Below are positions 25,683-37,611 of a DNA stretch of 64,000 bases, in pieces. The DNA comes from Ascaphus truei (lineage: Eukaryota > Chordata > Amphibia > Anura > Ascaphidae). The notes under the pieces were generated by a model. It was not told the DNA's origin. It was given only the letters and a program-made list of their open reading frames with translations, and did no database searches. The stretch spans positions 9,348,864 to 9,412,863 of the forward strand of contig CM071574.1 of the NCBI GenBank assembly GCA_036426205.1, given 5' to 3'. Both the position numbers and the translations under genes were made by a program. Each line of letters starts with the position of its first letter. The first letter of the stretch is position 1.

Positions 25683-25846
25683 GGGGGGGCAGACTAGCCC
25701 ATTCTGGTGAGGATCTCAGAAACTGCAGTAGCAGCTCACTGATTCCATGCTCGGAGGCAAGGAATGCAACATTGTTGCAAGCCACACAGGCACAGTATGT
25801 GTCTGCAGACTCCATGCAGCTGGGAATAAGATCTGACAGGCAGAAG
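25604..25846 (-). CDS. Candidate coding exon, unassigned
   Basis: On the - strand an acceptor-like tract (TCTCTCCTTTGCAG) precedes base 25846, and a consensus donor (GTGAGTAAAG) begins at 25603. The frame between them is open throughout. It begins FCLSDLIPSCMESADTYCAC and continues with NNVAFLASEHGISELLLQFL, a natural helix-like composition reminiscent of ARM/HEAT-type repeats. The second half is less convincing and lies inside the duplicated block. I do not recognise the gene. It could also be an exon captured in a repeat, or chance. Confidence 0.35.
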
Positions 25847-25899
25847 CTGCAAAGGAGAGAGGGGGGTGAGTCAGAAATGTGGTTCTTGTTCCATAACAA

Positions 25900-27239
25900 T
25901 GATCATTGGACCATGAACCTAAATTGGTTAGATTAGATGAATATTACAGTTGTTGACTTATTCTTTTGTTTTTATTAACTTTAAGAACCTACAAACAAGT
26001 TTAGTTCAAATGGAAGTTTAGTTATGCATTCCCAGACAAGTTAAAATTGGGACCATGTGTAGCTGTGACATAGCGGTTGGAAAAATGGTCTTTTACATGC
26101 AAGACTATATGGGTTTAGTTCCTGTTAATAATATTAATTGTACTTGTCTCTGTTGCATATGCAGATCACATGTAATTATGTGTATGTTTTTATACATCTG
26201 AGAAAGAAGTGCCTGTCCCATCTCAACATGGCCAACTTTTCGAATCACCCTGGGTAGATTAAAGCTATAATACATCTGGGCTATGGCTCTGTTGCTCTCT
26301 TTATACTAGATTTTATTTCACTGAGTCTTCAGATCTTGCAATACTCGCAGCTGCTCTTTTTCTACAGAATTTCCTATCAACAGCCTAGGTCTCATGTACC
26401 CATTATAAACCAGTTTGACCAAAGCAGTAATTCACTATTCGTTTTAGCTACTGTATGTACACCCACAGTAAATTATAATAGGCAGGTGTACTATTTCCTA
26501 AAATCTTTTGTAGCCAGCAAACATTTCCTTTTTTAATATTGGATTACATTAAGAATCTATCGGAGAATCAGCAGTCTTTCTAGATGTCAAATTATTTGTA
26601 GTACCAGTATTATTAGTAATGAGAAATTGCCACAGTGTAAAGCATTGACTTCTTATTGGCTTGGTATAAGCATTGAATTGAGTTTGAGAGGCCCTATCTT
26701 GGCAGCAGGCCAGATTATGTTACAGGAGCAATTTTAAACCTATAATTGCCCTGTGTGAAACTATAATCCCTTTAAAAATAGCAAAAGTTATTTACTTATT
26801 GTGCCAGCAGAATCAAGTGTTTTGCTGTGGGTTTTTTTCCAACTTAATGCAGAACCACAAATAAAAGAGTTGGTCTGTATTATTTACAACTTCATCCTCA
26901 TCTTACATATTTATAAGGTAGAAAATTGAAATTCTACATTCAATATTGCACTTTAGCACAGCAGCTCGAACGTGACCAAATTTGTCAGTTTTTCTGAGGA
27001 AAATCATAGGTATGTTTGAAACAAGCCTGCATGTATTTTCAACCTTTTCAATTTGCTGGCTTTGCCAGCCAACCCAACAATTACCATTTAACTGTCCTTC
27101 TAGGCGAACTAGAGAAGGAGAAACAGGAACCAGAGGAAAAGGCTGAAAACCCAAATAATATGCACTGTTATCAGATGTTAAATTGTAGTGAGACTTAACC
27201 ATTTGGGAAAATACTGAGCTGGGCATTCCATCTAGTGCC
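25900..27239. other. Unassigned AT-rich stretch
   Basis: No recognised repeat or gene. A 132-codon frame on the - strand (26903-27301) has no identifiable domain and is not called. Confidence 0.4.
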
Positions 27240-27740
27240 CACTGGGGGGCAAACTCTGCAACCCTCCCAGTAAGCCCAGCATGGACAACCTCAGCTCGCA
27301 TTTGTAAGGACCCGCACGCAAAGACTACGACATTCTATATAGGCCCTCGGTAGGCAGCTATACTGACTGCAGCACCTGACTTCCCACTGCCTATAAAAGG
27401 GCACCAGTCCTGTCCTCCAGTGCTTCACAACAAGCTTGCTACCCCGGATGCAGGTTGCCTGCTTCACTGCTCCCAGTCTGGCTGCTGGCTCTTGCGAAAA
27501 ACCTGGTATTGATTCTGGATTGTCCTATTACCCTGCTGCTTGCTCCCTGCTCTGACCTTTGGTTTCATCGACCATTGGTTTCTACTCTCCTGTTTACTGC
27601 CTACTGCCTACTCTCCTGTTTACTGCCTACTGCCTGTTTACTGCCTGCCCTGACGTTGGGATCTACCTGCACCTTCCTGAACGCTGTGCTTACATTGCAC
27701 CGCAGATCCGGCCTCTTGGTCCTAGCTACCAATGAGCTAC
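27240..27740 (+). mobile_element. Possible LTR fragment with TATA box
   Basis: A CTATAAAAGGGC TATA-type box at about 27391 precedes a C/T-rich region with short internal repeats of CTGTTTACTGCCTACTGCC (27590-27650), a layout common in Gypsy-type LTRs of frogs. No polymerase or integrase follows. The LTR call is inference. Confidence 0.35.
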
Positions 27741-28650
27741 CCTATTGATCCGGTATTACAGACTCTCCATTTGGATTCTCCTTCGTACCCTTGCAGTATT
27801 CAGAAGCATAAGAACCTTGAAGAGTGCCCCTGTTTTCATAGGAACTTCACCCACCAAACATTGCTTACTGGACTTATACACTGTAGATGGCCAGCTTGGC
27901 TAAAGCTAGAAGCAGGTTGACAATGAGATCCCTGGGCCTAGAATTATGGGTCACCATAAATGAAGACACGTGGAGAGAAAGGCAGCCAAAACCGCTGGAG
28001 GTGAATAAGAAGGGCTGCTGTTTGGTGCAAGAAAAATAGGTGTGAAATACCAACCCTATCCACCACAGAAGGGGCAATTTGCTGGGGAGTTAGTACAGTG
28101 GGCCAAATACTCTCCCATGCCAGTCCAAATTTCCTGTGGGAGGCAGGACCAAACTGAGATACAGCCCCATCCACAAGTGCTCCTCATCCTCATGATTGGG
28201 CAGCACCCACCTGGTTACATGGTGGTTGACGAGGGCGATGAAGTAACATACCACTTAAACATACTGAGGGAATATCCCTCAACCTATTTAAGTTGGGAAC
28301 AGGAGGAGCTCCGAGAGAGGACCTACTGATGGAACTAGAGAGCTGGGGGTGAAAGGTGGGCATGGTTCTACGGTTTGCAAAACCACTCGGGGAAGGTGAA
28401 AGTCGGGGGAGATGGCATGCTAGATCTCCGGGAGCAGGTGTCAAGGAACACATGGGGTGGGACAGTAAATAAAGGGGGACTCCAGCATCTAGCACTGCTG
28501 GGTTGCATAGCAGCAGGGGCTTTCTGCGGAGACCTACACAATCTGAGGGTATGACTAATTGTACATTTTTGGGTATGTGTCCCCTCCTCTTAGTGTAAGC
28601 TAACCCATCCCACCCCTATTTAATTATTAGGTCCAAGAACACACAGCGTA
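27741..28650. other. Unassigned stretch with a 95-codon open frame
   Basis: The + frame at 28042-28329 (MKYQPYPPQKGQFAGELVQW to the end) has normal composition but no domain that I recognise. It could be a retroelement fragment belonging with the LTR-like sequence just upstream. Not called as a gene. Confidence 0.3.
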
Positions 28651-29006
28651 GAGTTTCCAGATGTCCAGTATTGAACTGGACTGTCCTGTATTTGGATACT
28701 GTCCAGTAAAGAAATTGAGGTAATACTGGACATGTGTGTGTATACAGGTATTACCTCTCTGGAAATAGTGACCTGATCGGCTTGGGGGGGGGTGGGGCGC
28801 GTGATTCCCCCAAGCAGGGAGAGCAGGACTGTAGCCAAGGGGGCTGGGCAGCTTTCTCCATCCTTATTTGCTGCTGCTGGGTAATGCAGCCATTCGGAAG
28901 GAGATTTCAGTAGCCTGGGGGTGGGGCCAAGGAGAGGAGGAAGCAGCGTGGAGAGATGTGTGTGTGTGGGGGGTCCAGTATTTTGGGAGAAGTCGCCTGG
29001 CAACCC
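28651..29006 (-). mobile_element. MITE of the TAGGGTTNCCAGG family
   Basis: The ends GTTTCCAGATGTCCAGTATT and GTCCAGTATTTTGGGAG...CTGGCAACCC are inverted repeats flanked by TA. The internal order is reversed relative to 5378 and 38560: the GGAGAGCAGG block comes before the GCAGCCATTCGG block. Confidence 0.65.
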
Positions 29007-30035
29007 TATACACAGTAATCATAGCAGTCATTGAGAGATTCCTAGTCCCACGAGAAAGGTGGTGATAACCATTACTGCAGCTATACGTGCAGGAAGTATA
29101 TATATATATCTTTTTCTTGCAGTTCCCTCCCCCCCCCTCCATCCCCCCTATTATTTCTTCGGGCACTTCTGTTTTTTTTTTAATTGCCGTGTAACTCACA
29201 CACTATTTTTTCTTGCAAAACGATGTAAAGTCGCTTCATGTTAAGACTATAAATAGGGCTCACACGCTCTGTGTCTAGCTTTGTCTGGCGATATTAAGCC
29301 GAGAGTTGACTCATTTGGGAAACAAACGCTTAACATATTGCAATGTGGTACGGAGGTACTTCGAATAGCCCGGGGTTCCTTAATACCCCTCCCTTTATCC
29401 ATGTTGATATACAGGGAGGGCATCTCTGGGGAAAGGAGCAGTGCTAGAGTAAGAACTTCGGTGCAATCCGGGGTAGAACGGCTGAAGCACACAGTAGCGT
29501 TTCCCTATAATTAGGGGGACCAGTTTTGCAAAATTAAAACCACAGGACACATGAAAAATTATTTCTAAAACAAATGATATCACTTAAAAATATTATAATG
29601 CTACTTGACTAATAGCATCTACATGTATGCTGACTTGTTGATTTATTTCTCTCCCTCTCTTCCTCTTCTCCTACTGTATGTCTCTGTCTCCCTCTACCCT
29701 CTTTCCCCCCTCCACCTCCTTTCTCCACCCTCTCCTCCTTTCCCTCTTTCCCCCCTCTTTTCCTCTTTCCCTCTCTCCTCCTCACCCCGTTTCTCTTCCC
29801 CTTCAGTTGGTCAATTCTTAAGAATCTGCCAATGTATTGCTGAGTCCGCGGATTGGATGTAGTTAGGGTAGTACAGTAGCAATTTAGGTATTATAATTAA
29901 TTGTGTGTACATTTGACATCCATTGTGTGTTATTTATAATATTTGTTATTTATATGATTGTCACGTATATTACCACTGTGAAGCGCTATGTACATTAATG
30001 GTGCTCTATAAATAAAGACATACATAGCTGCAACA
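29007..30035. other. Mostly unassigned, with two repeat fragments
   Basis: 29640-29810 is pyrimidine-rich. 29821-29858 (CCAATGTATTGCTGAGTCCG) is a fragment of the element at 33091. 29925-30020 is the head of the GCGCTATGTACATTAATGG repeat, inverted relative to 7041. Nothing else was recognised. Confidence 0.5.
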
Positions 30036-30335
30036 GGGTGGGTCTGCTGGAGTTGGCGTTTTAATAATTAAAAAAAAATGCCGCTGGGTATGGCGGCGGC
30101 ACGTTCGGGTCCTCAGGCTTGTTGCGCAAAAAAAATAAGCCGGCCGGCAATCTCTGTGTGCAAGCGCAGAGGTCTCGCCGCGCATGCGCAGGGAAGCACG
30201 GTGGACCCGCTCCCCCCCACTCCCAACGTGGGACAGAGGGGAAGCGCCTGCCAACCCAGCTCCCCCCGCTCCAGCCTCCTGCCCCAGGCAGGAGCCGTGG
30301 GACCAGGGGCCAGGGAGGGGGGGGAAACTAAATGC
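30036..30335. other. CpG-rich block with an NRF1-like site
   Basis: GC-rich sequence with GCGCATGCGCAG at 30180-30191 and G/C runs. It may be part of a MITE, but its ends were not resolved. Overlapping open frames on both strands are composition artefacts. Confidence 0.4.
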
Positions 30336-30339
30336 TCCT

Positions 30340-30620
30340 GCGGTAATTTATTTATTTTATTTATTTATAAAATATTTTACCAGGAAGTAATACATTGAGA
30401 GTTACCTCTCGTTTTCAAGTATGTCCTGGGCACAGAGTAAAACAAATAATACATGGTTACAAATACAGTTACATAAATGAGCAAGGTATACATTATATAC
30501 AAGACATTGCGTGCACAGTTAAAGAAAATATATATTATGAGCGTATGAAACAGTTACAGACCAGGTTAAAATGTGAGACAGCCTTAGATTTGAAAGAACT
30601 GAAACTGGTGGTGGATGTGA
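30340..30620 (+). repeat. Interspersed repeat, ATTTTACCAGGAAG family
   Basis: Landmarks are AAAATATTTTACCAGGAAG, TACATTGAGAGTTACCTCTC and TTTTCAAGTATGTCCTG. The same 3' block occurs inverted at 56870-56950 and as a fragment at 31985-32035. Class not determined. Confidence 0.6.
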
Positions 30621-30639
30621 GAGTCTCTGGTAGCCGGCC

Positions 30640-31530
30640 AGTCTCCCCCCCCCCCCCCCGAGCCCACCGACCCCCCCCCCCCACCCCCGAGCATACCTCG
30701 TGCCCTCCCCCTGAGCCTAACTCCCCCCGAGCCTACCTCCTGCCCCCTCCCCACCTCCCCCCCGAGCCTACCTGCCGCCACGGGCAGCCACGAGGATCGG
30801 GGGAAGGGGGGAAGCAAGGCAAAAACAATGGACAAACCTTCCTCTGAAGCGTCTGGTGGGCAGGGAAGCAGGAAGCAGCACCCACCCGGTCAAGGTCAGT
30901 CACCCACCCAAGGCAGTCACCCACACACCCACCCAGTCACCCACCCAGTCAGTCAGCCACCCAGGCAGTCAGTCACCCAAGTCAGTCACCCAACCAGTCA
31001 GTCACCCACCCAGGCACTCAGTCAAAGTGCCTTCCATCTCCCCTCCGAAGCCAGTCCCACCACCTGCCAAATGAAGGCCCCCCTCCACCTCCGGCCGGTT
31101 GAAAGCTCCACCCCTCCCCCCCTGCCGGTTGACGAGCGGGCCGGTTGAAGGCTCCCCCAGCCACTTGAAGCGTGGGCCGACTGAAGGCCCCCCACGGGCC
31201 GGTTGAAGGGTCCCCCCTCTGGGCTGGTTGAAGCCTCCCCCTGCTAGCCGGATGAAAGCCCCCTCGCTGACCGATCGAAAGCCCCCATCGCGGACCGGTT
31301 GAAGAGAAGTACTGTAATTCATTTTTGTCCCATACTGTACTTTACCCCTTGGGTCCATACTTAACCCCCCAGGCCCTTACTTAACCCCCCCACAGACACA
31401 TACTTAACCCATCCCAGGCCCATACTTATCACACCACCCCCAAGGCCCATACTTAACCCCCCACCCCCAGGCCCATACTTAACCCCCCCTCCCCCCCAGG
31501 CCCATACTGAATCCCCCCCAGGCCTTTTGT
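30640..31530. repeat. Cluster of three different minisatellites
   Basis: Poly-C with CCCGAGCCTACCTC units (30640-30775); CACCCAGTCA units (30893-31025); about 31-34-bp units of GGCCGGTTGAAGGCTCCCC (31090-31310); and about 25-bp units of GGCCCATACTTAACCCCCC (31345-31525). Each looks like local slippage expansion. Confidence 0.8.
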
Positions 31531-33090
31531 TATATTGGATGTAGCATTGGGTATATTGTCTTTTGTTGAAAATATTAAAATAAGCATTGTAATGTTTTTT
31601 TCCGTATTAGAATAAGAAGAAAACAGTTAAGTAAAAGTTGTGCGCTAAAAAAATATATTCCGTGGTAGGTGCGCTATGGGGTGGGAGGGGGGGGTGTTCT
31701 GCTTCTTTCATTTGTCCTGGGCCCCATGATTTCTGTTGGCGCCCCGGCATACGCACAAGTTACTTTATACTGCAACCACACATCACACTTTAAATCCATC
31801 CTTTTTATAGTTGAACAGGCAGTAACTGGATATTAGGACAATATAGTAGAATTGCTCACAGCCAAGTAGCAAATCCTGGCAATTTAATTCATATGCAGCC
31901 TATTAATGACCACTTCCTAAAAACTGTGAGATAATTGCCAAATTAATAAGGTATTTTACACTTGCTGGTTCATGTCACCATAAGCTTATTTATTTCTATT
32001 TATAAAATGTGTTACCAGGAAATAATTAATACAATAAGCGTGTTCCAAGTGCTTGATTCCAATTGAATGTTTTAGCCACTAAGAACTGCAAGGCTTAACA
32101 CTGTAAAGCTTTGGCCTTGCAGGAGTTAAGAAACCCAACTATAAATAATGATTGAGGATGTGCATATATCTTGGAATGTATGAGGGACTACAGTTTAGAG
32201 GTAATTTGTCAAAACAGAAAATTGATTCTTTTTCCCCCTCAGAAATATTGAACATAGAATTTGGAGTGCATTCCTGCATACTGGTATTGACTGCGGTTGT
32301 AGCATCAAGTAAGTAAGATAAAGCTAACCATTGACTGAGCATGGGATGAAGAGGAATGAAAAGGCATTAAAGGAACGGCAAATCCAGCAATTGCACATAT
32401 GAGAATGTTGTCCTTTATAGATCTTCGCTGTAAGAATGGAGCTCTAGCCCGGTCACTTCTGGAAGGACCTGCACATATTTCTAATGGGTCAATCAAGAGA
32501 AAAGGCAGTTAACCCCTTTGGTGATGGAGAGTTTTTACTGCATGCTTCGGGACCATGCAAGACAGACCTAGAACCCAAGAAAACTGGGAGACCCAGTTCA
32601 AAGGTCAGTTCCACGTGGCCATGAGCAGCTCCCTTTCTCGGTCTGTACTTTAATTAAAAGTAGGCTATGCCATTAAGAAATTTGAATCTAAATATTTGAT
32701 GGTGAGGTAAACCTGTTCTAAGCAATTTAAACCACACCAAGTAACGGACTTCATAGTTTCGCTCTGGGTGCTGCCATGTTCAGTGTTCTGCATCCCACTT
32801 TTTGTGATGTCCTCTATGCCTGTGACAGGGATATGGTCCATCAATTTTAAAGCAATAATCCTGCTGCATTTATTTATTTCCTTTCCTGAACCATGGGAAT
32901 TCATTCGTGGATACACTGATGTCTGGAGACCCTCAGGTTCTGGGGACCTATTTGGTGGTCATATCTGTAGATATTGGTAGGTTTTTTTTGTGTGTGCCGT
33001 CTGGGACACCAATAGCAACGTCGTCTCCTGATAACGTTGAGACTTTTCCAACTGGCTGCCAGATGAAGCTCATATCCCAGCAGTCATGAT
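31531..33090. other. Unassigned AT-rich stretch
   Basis: Apart from the small repeat fragment near 31985-32035, nothing is recognised. Open frames are short and without splice context. Confidence 0.5.
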
Positions 33091-33487
33091 TAGAGATGGG
33101 GGAATCCGCCCAAATCCATTTCCCGGATTTTCTCGCATTTTCTTCAAATAATCCGTTTCACGGTGTAAAATCCGTGGACGGTTTTGGCCGGGTTTTAGTC
33201 CGCACGGATTCACCAAAAACAACCATTGGATAAAATCCGTTGACGGATATGAGGAATCCAATCCGCGGATTCATACGAATCCGCCAATGTATTGCTGAAT
33301 CCGCGGATTGGACTCTACAAATCCGTTCATGGGTTGCAGAACCCGCGGAGTGTATTGGGAATAATACAAAATCAGCAAACCACGAATTGTCCTTTTTGAG
33401 ATTGATCCACTAAAATCCGCAGACCAAAAGGAACCGGCGGACCCGCTGCAGGTCCAAATTATCCCCCCAAAAGTGTGCCCATCTCTA
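33091..33487. mobile_element. hAT-like MITE, TAGAGATGGG ends
   Basis: The terminal inverted repeats TAGAGATGGG...CCCATCTCTA are flanked by near-identical 8-bp duplications (GTCATGAT at 33083, GTCATGGT at 33488). The interior is built of ATCCGCGGATT- and AATCCGT-type short palindromes. A fragment of the same family is at 29821-29858. Confidence 0.75.
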
Positions 33488-33934
33488 GTCATGGTGTTCT
33501 CCCTGTGGACCCTTGGTGCACCCTGGACTTGCAGCTCTTGGGCTGCAGGCTCCCCGGATGTTGGTCCTCCACCAATGAGCTTGGGGGACTCCTATGTTTA
33601 GGTAAGAATACAAATCTTTATAGCAGCGATTGTTGATTTTATTATAAACTTTTTCATTTAAGATTTTTTTCAGCCGTCTCCTAACATCCGTGTGAAAAGT
33701 GTCTATGTTGCAAGGTAATTTAGTTACATTGTATCTCCCCTCATGTATGGAGAGTTCATTTACGTGAAATGACATCGATTTGATACCTGGAACTTCCTGT
33801 ACCATAAATGACATCAGCAAAGTGCCACATGGCGATTCCCTGTGCCACTTGTTCTTGTAAATGTCCCCGGCCTCAATGCACTTTTTATGTTGACAAACGT
33901 AAGTTGCTGCCTGCTTTTAACAAACTCTGTATGG

Positions 33935-34127
33935 CATGGGTGGGCCAACTCCAGCGCTCAAGACTCCCCAACAGGTCAGGTTTTCAGGATCTCTGCTCCA
34001 GCACAGATGGCTTAGTCAAAGACTGAGTCACTGATTGAGCCACCTGTGCTGAAGCTGGGATATCCTTAAAATCTGATCTGGGGAGTGAGGGGGGGGGGGG
34101 TCTTGAGGACTGAAGTTGAGATCCCCT
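33935..34127. mobile_element. hAT-type foldback MITE (family of 3391)
   Basis: CATGGGTGGGCCAACTCCAG at the left, CAGGTCAGGTTTTCAGGAT in the left arm and TTGAGCCACCTGTGCTGAAG in the right arm. The right end is disturbed by a G run. Target duplications are degraded. Confidence 0.8.
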
Positions 34128-35059
34128 ACCATAGGGTAAGCTTCTTGGAATAATCACAGTGCATAACTATTCTTATGATTAAAAGGGTTTCAAAATATTC
34201 TTCCCTAATGTTGTGGTAAAATTTAATCTCAATATAAGAGTATTTATTTGTGAGCTGACTTTTGAAGACATTTTTATGAAGTGATGTTTAATTTCCTTAA
34301 TTGGCTGTAAAAATTATGGTGTCTGTGTCGGTGTGCCACCATACTGTTCGTGTCTCACACATAAAGGGAGGCCAGAAAAATGTATTCAGATACCCTAAAG
34401 AGAAAGAAGAAGAAATAAAAATAAAAAAAAGATCTCTCTGCTCAAGTTTAAATTGACCCCTTAAGGTTATTTGAAAGCCCTGCACGATTCATCAAGAGAT
34501 ATTATTCCTCTTTCCTGCTGCCATCACTTTTATAATTATGAGCTGTAGCATTTCATGACAAATACAAACCCGGTTTCTTGCTGTTATTCGCTGCTTGATG
34601 CGAGGCGCAGATTATGCCAAAGATTCACGAATATTGTTCCAGGATAAATCTATTTTTTTCTCCTTTTTTTTTCCTTGACAGATAGATGAACCTTTATTAC
34701 CATTGCATATAGTTTAAATATGTTTCACAGGTTTTAATATTTTCATTTTCAGAGCTACAGAAGAGACTTTTGAAGTCTGGAACACATCTGTTCTCATCTA
34801 AAGAACGTTGTGGCTTTAGCTGTACAACGCTTATCATTACCGTTTACATTTCCAATCCCCTCCCACAAAATGGCCAAATGGTAACCTCACAGTCACTAAG
34901 GCAGTTATCGCCAGGGAAGACATTTGAATGCAGTAATGCCTGAAATATCATTGTTGGCATAATACAGTGATGTTGCCATTAACCTTCAGTGCCCTAATGA
35001 TGTGCAGTGGGTGCAACCTTCAGTGTCCAGTTCCGCAACCTTCAGTGCCCTAATGACAT
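34128..35059. other. Unassigned AT-rich stretch
   Basis: Nothing recognised. Near 34993-35055 the phrase CCTTCAGTGCCCTAATGA is repeated, a minor local duplication. Confidence 0.5.
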
Positions 35060-35268
35060 CAGGGGTATTCAACTCCAGTCCCCAAGCCCCTATCCCCCGC
35101 CCCCCCAACCCTCCCCAACAGGTTAGGTTTTTAGGATATCCCAGTTTCAGCACATGTGGCTCAATCTGAGCCTCTGATTGGGGACTGATTGAGCCCCCTG
35201 TGCTTATGCAGGAATATCCTGAAACCCTGACCTGTTGGGGGCATGAGGACTGCAGTTAAGCACCCCAG
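35060..35268. mobile_element. hAT-type foldback MITE (family of 3391)
   Basis: Starts CAGGGGTATTCAACTCCAGT and ends at the complementary CACCCCAG. Both arms hold the AGGATATCC and CAGCACATGTGGCTCA motifs. A C-rich insertion lies in the left arm. Confidence 0.8.
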
Positions 35269-35806
35269 GTGTATGTCATGAAAAATGCCACCCCAGAGGC
35301 TCTTTGGCCATTCTGGCCCGGTGGAAAAAAACTTGGAAGGAGTTCCGCCATCATTCTCAAGAGCAGTCACGTGATCCATCAGTGTTGATGGGTCCATGGC
35401 CACGGAGATGGCAGGACCCTCTGGCACTAAAGGGGGTTAATGCGACAGGCTCCTCAGCCTGGAAGATACATTGTTTAACCGAAGGGTAGTGTAGAGGAAT
35501 GTGGTATATGTGGTGCTCAAAATTGAGCAGGTAGCATCCTTAAACATATTGTTAATAAGATCCTTAATTAGGAGTCCGGCGATGATGGAGTGCCCCTCAA
35601 TATGCAATAAATCTGCGTGATGGCTGTAGTGGAAGTGACAAGGGAGTCAGTTGAGACAACCACCGGGATGTACACTAATCACCTGACAGCATAATGAAGA
35701 GAACTATGTCCATGACAGCAGGATTTGAAATAAGGCACTTGGCACTTTACCTGCTCCTTCAGGGGGCACTCTCAGGATCATAGCGTGCAGTCCATCCATA
35801 GGAAAA

Positions 35807-36162
35807 TTCAAGAGGGAGTTGTGTGGATAGAGCACAGCTCCAGACTCCCTGCAATGTGAACAGGGAAAACAAAACCAGGCCACTCCGCGTAGTTTTCAAA
35901 TTTGTATAGCCAACTAACACTACAGGGAAAAGGGGACAAATAGAACGCACCATCTACGCGTTTCGTACAAAGGTACTTTATTTTTAAAGTACCTTTGTAC
36001 GAAACGCGTAGGTGCGTTCTATTTGTCCCCTTTTTCCCTGTATGTGTTAGTTGGCTAATACAAATTTGAAACTACTGCGGAGTGGCCTGGTTTTGTTTTC
36101 CCTGCTTCACATTGCAGGGAGTCTGGAAGCTGTGCTCTATCCACACCAACTACCCTCTCGAA
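35807..36162. repeat. ~355-bp near-perfect foldback (hairpin) repeat
   Basis: The left arm 35807-35980 and right arm 35985-36162 are reverse complements with few differences, meeting at TACTTTATTTTTAAAGTA. Each arm contains CGAAACGCGTA or its complement and the ACCTTTGTAC block. A 15-bp direct repeat (CGAAGGGTAGTGTAG) occurs at about 35480 and again at 36160, framing this block and about 310 bp upstream of it. Confidence 0.85.
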
Positions 36163-37260
36163 GGGTAGTGTAGTAGGGTCCCTCCCCCGGTTCCCACGCT
36201 TACCTCTGCTACAGCGGGGGAACGGTAAGAGGTTGCGGCAGCTTGTGGCAGGCGACTGCATTGCCGGCGGCGACCTGCCATCTTGGATGTGGTCGCGCAT
36301 GCGCAGTACAGTGTCTTCGGTTGCGGCAGCCATCTTGGTGCACCTTGCGCTTGTGCAGAGTGGTACACAGAGGCAGCCATTACACCCATGGGGTCCGCGG
36401 AGACTACAACACCCAGCAGCCACTGGAGCTGCTACAGCACATGCCGGCAAACAGCCAATAGGGCTGCAGCTTCCCCTGCTGGGGGATAGATACATTTGGT
36501 GCGTCTGAGACCACGCCAGTTGGAGCTGGGACATCAGAAGGGTAGGGTGTGTGTGTGCAGGGTGTCAGTGGCCCCTGCACGAGGCCAGAAACCCCCATAG
36601 GCCCTGATCCCTCTATAGTTTGTGGCTGCTACAGGGACAGGCCCTTAGACAGGGACACTGTCCCAATTAGCCTCACTAGTGTCAGTGACACAGCAGAACA
36701 TCGCGCAGCAGATGCGGCCTGTGGTCTGGGACCAGACAACCACCGAAAGACATAGAGACTCTCTTCAGTGTGGGACACTCCAACTGGATAACATCCCACG
36801 TGGAAGCAGACGCCCTCATGGACAACGTCGCTGGATCAGCGGATCCCTTTTCGTCAGTCGGTGCTACCAGGTGTGGGAACACCCGGCAGGTACCTCACCT
36901 CACAAGTGCACCAACTAACACCTCAGTTCTAGTGGGGCAGCGCTGTCTCAAACATTGGGTGGGTTACTACTTGGGGACACCAGGGTGGTTGGGTGCCCAA
37001 GGGCCCCTCAGTACTTTGAGGACAGTGTGTCGGAGGATACGGCCGTGCGTGGCCTATTTGGTGAGACTGGTATTGTTATTACTCATTCAGTAAACTGTTA
37101 TCTTATACCACATGTGTATTTCTTATTTTGTCCTGTGATAGGGTTATCCAACACAGTTAGGATCCCGCTCAGGTGGAGGCGTTGTCACCAGACAGATCAG
37201 GTACACCCGAGGCTCCCAGCCGCGGAGGGTCAGGCATCCTGTGAGCCTCAGGTAATGCAC
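36163..37260 (+). mobile_element. LTR-like dispersed element, family member A
   Basis: Shares ordered landmarks with B (37612) and C (46940 to 45290, reversed): a GGTCCC...CCGGTTCCC...CTTACC start, NRF1- and ZNF143-like sites, a GTCAGTGACACAGC block, a CTGGGACCAG block, GGCAGGTACC, and GATCCC...GGTGGAGGCG near the end. A CGCGCATGCGCAG site lies at 36294 and ACTACAACACCCAGCAGCC at 36403. There is no conserved coding frame. Interpreted as a non-coding LTR or LTR-like unit; ends not resolved. Confidence 0.55.
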
Positions 37261-37611
37261 CACACACTCAGTAGCCGCCATATCTCCCAGGGGGTGGGGG
37301 AAAGTGCGATACATTTATATCTGGGGGCTTCTGGAGACATGCCCGGCTTTGTCATAAACCAGAAGAGTCTCAATACTCCAACCCCCGTTCAGTTTCAATA
37401 ACATTGGCAGCAATGATTGATGCTTTTAAAGATATCACTGTCTGCAAAGTGATAAGGAAAGTGTGAGAAACAATGTTAGGCCTCCAATTATCAGGCCATT
37501 GGGGGCATTCATTGTTTGATCATTAAACAGTGTTTCATCAATTAAAGACAGAAGTTGTTCAGTGCACCTGCCCAACAAGCATCCATGAGATCAAAAACAT
37601 GTGACTGTGAT

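Noticed and set aside
26903..27301. A 132-codon frame on the - strand
   Set aside because: Composition is plausible, but no domain, splice sites or repeat family could be named. The frame overlaps the possible LTR.
27240..28500. An endogenous retrovirus
   Set aside because: Only an LTR-like stretch and one short unassigned frame are present. No protease, polymerase, integrase or envelope sequence was seen.
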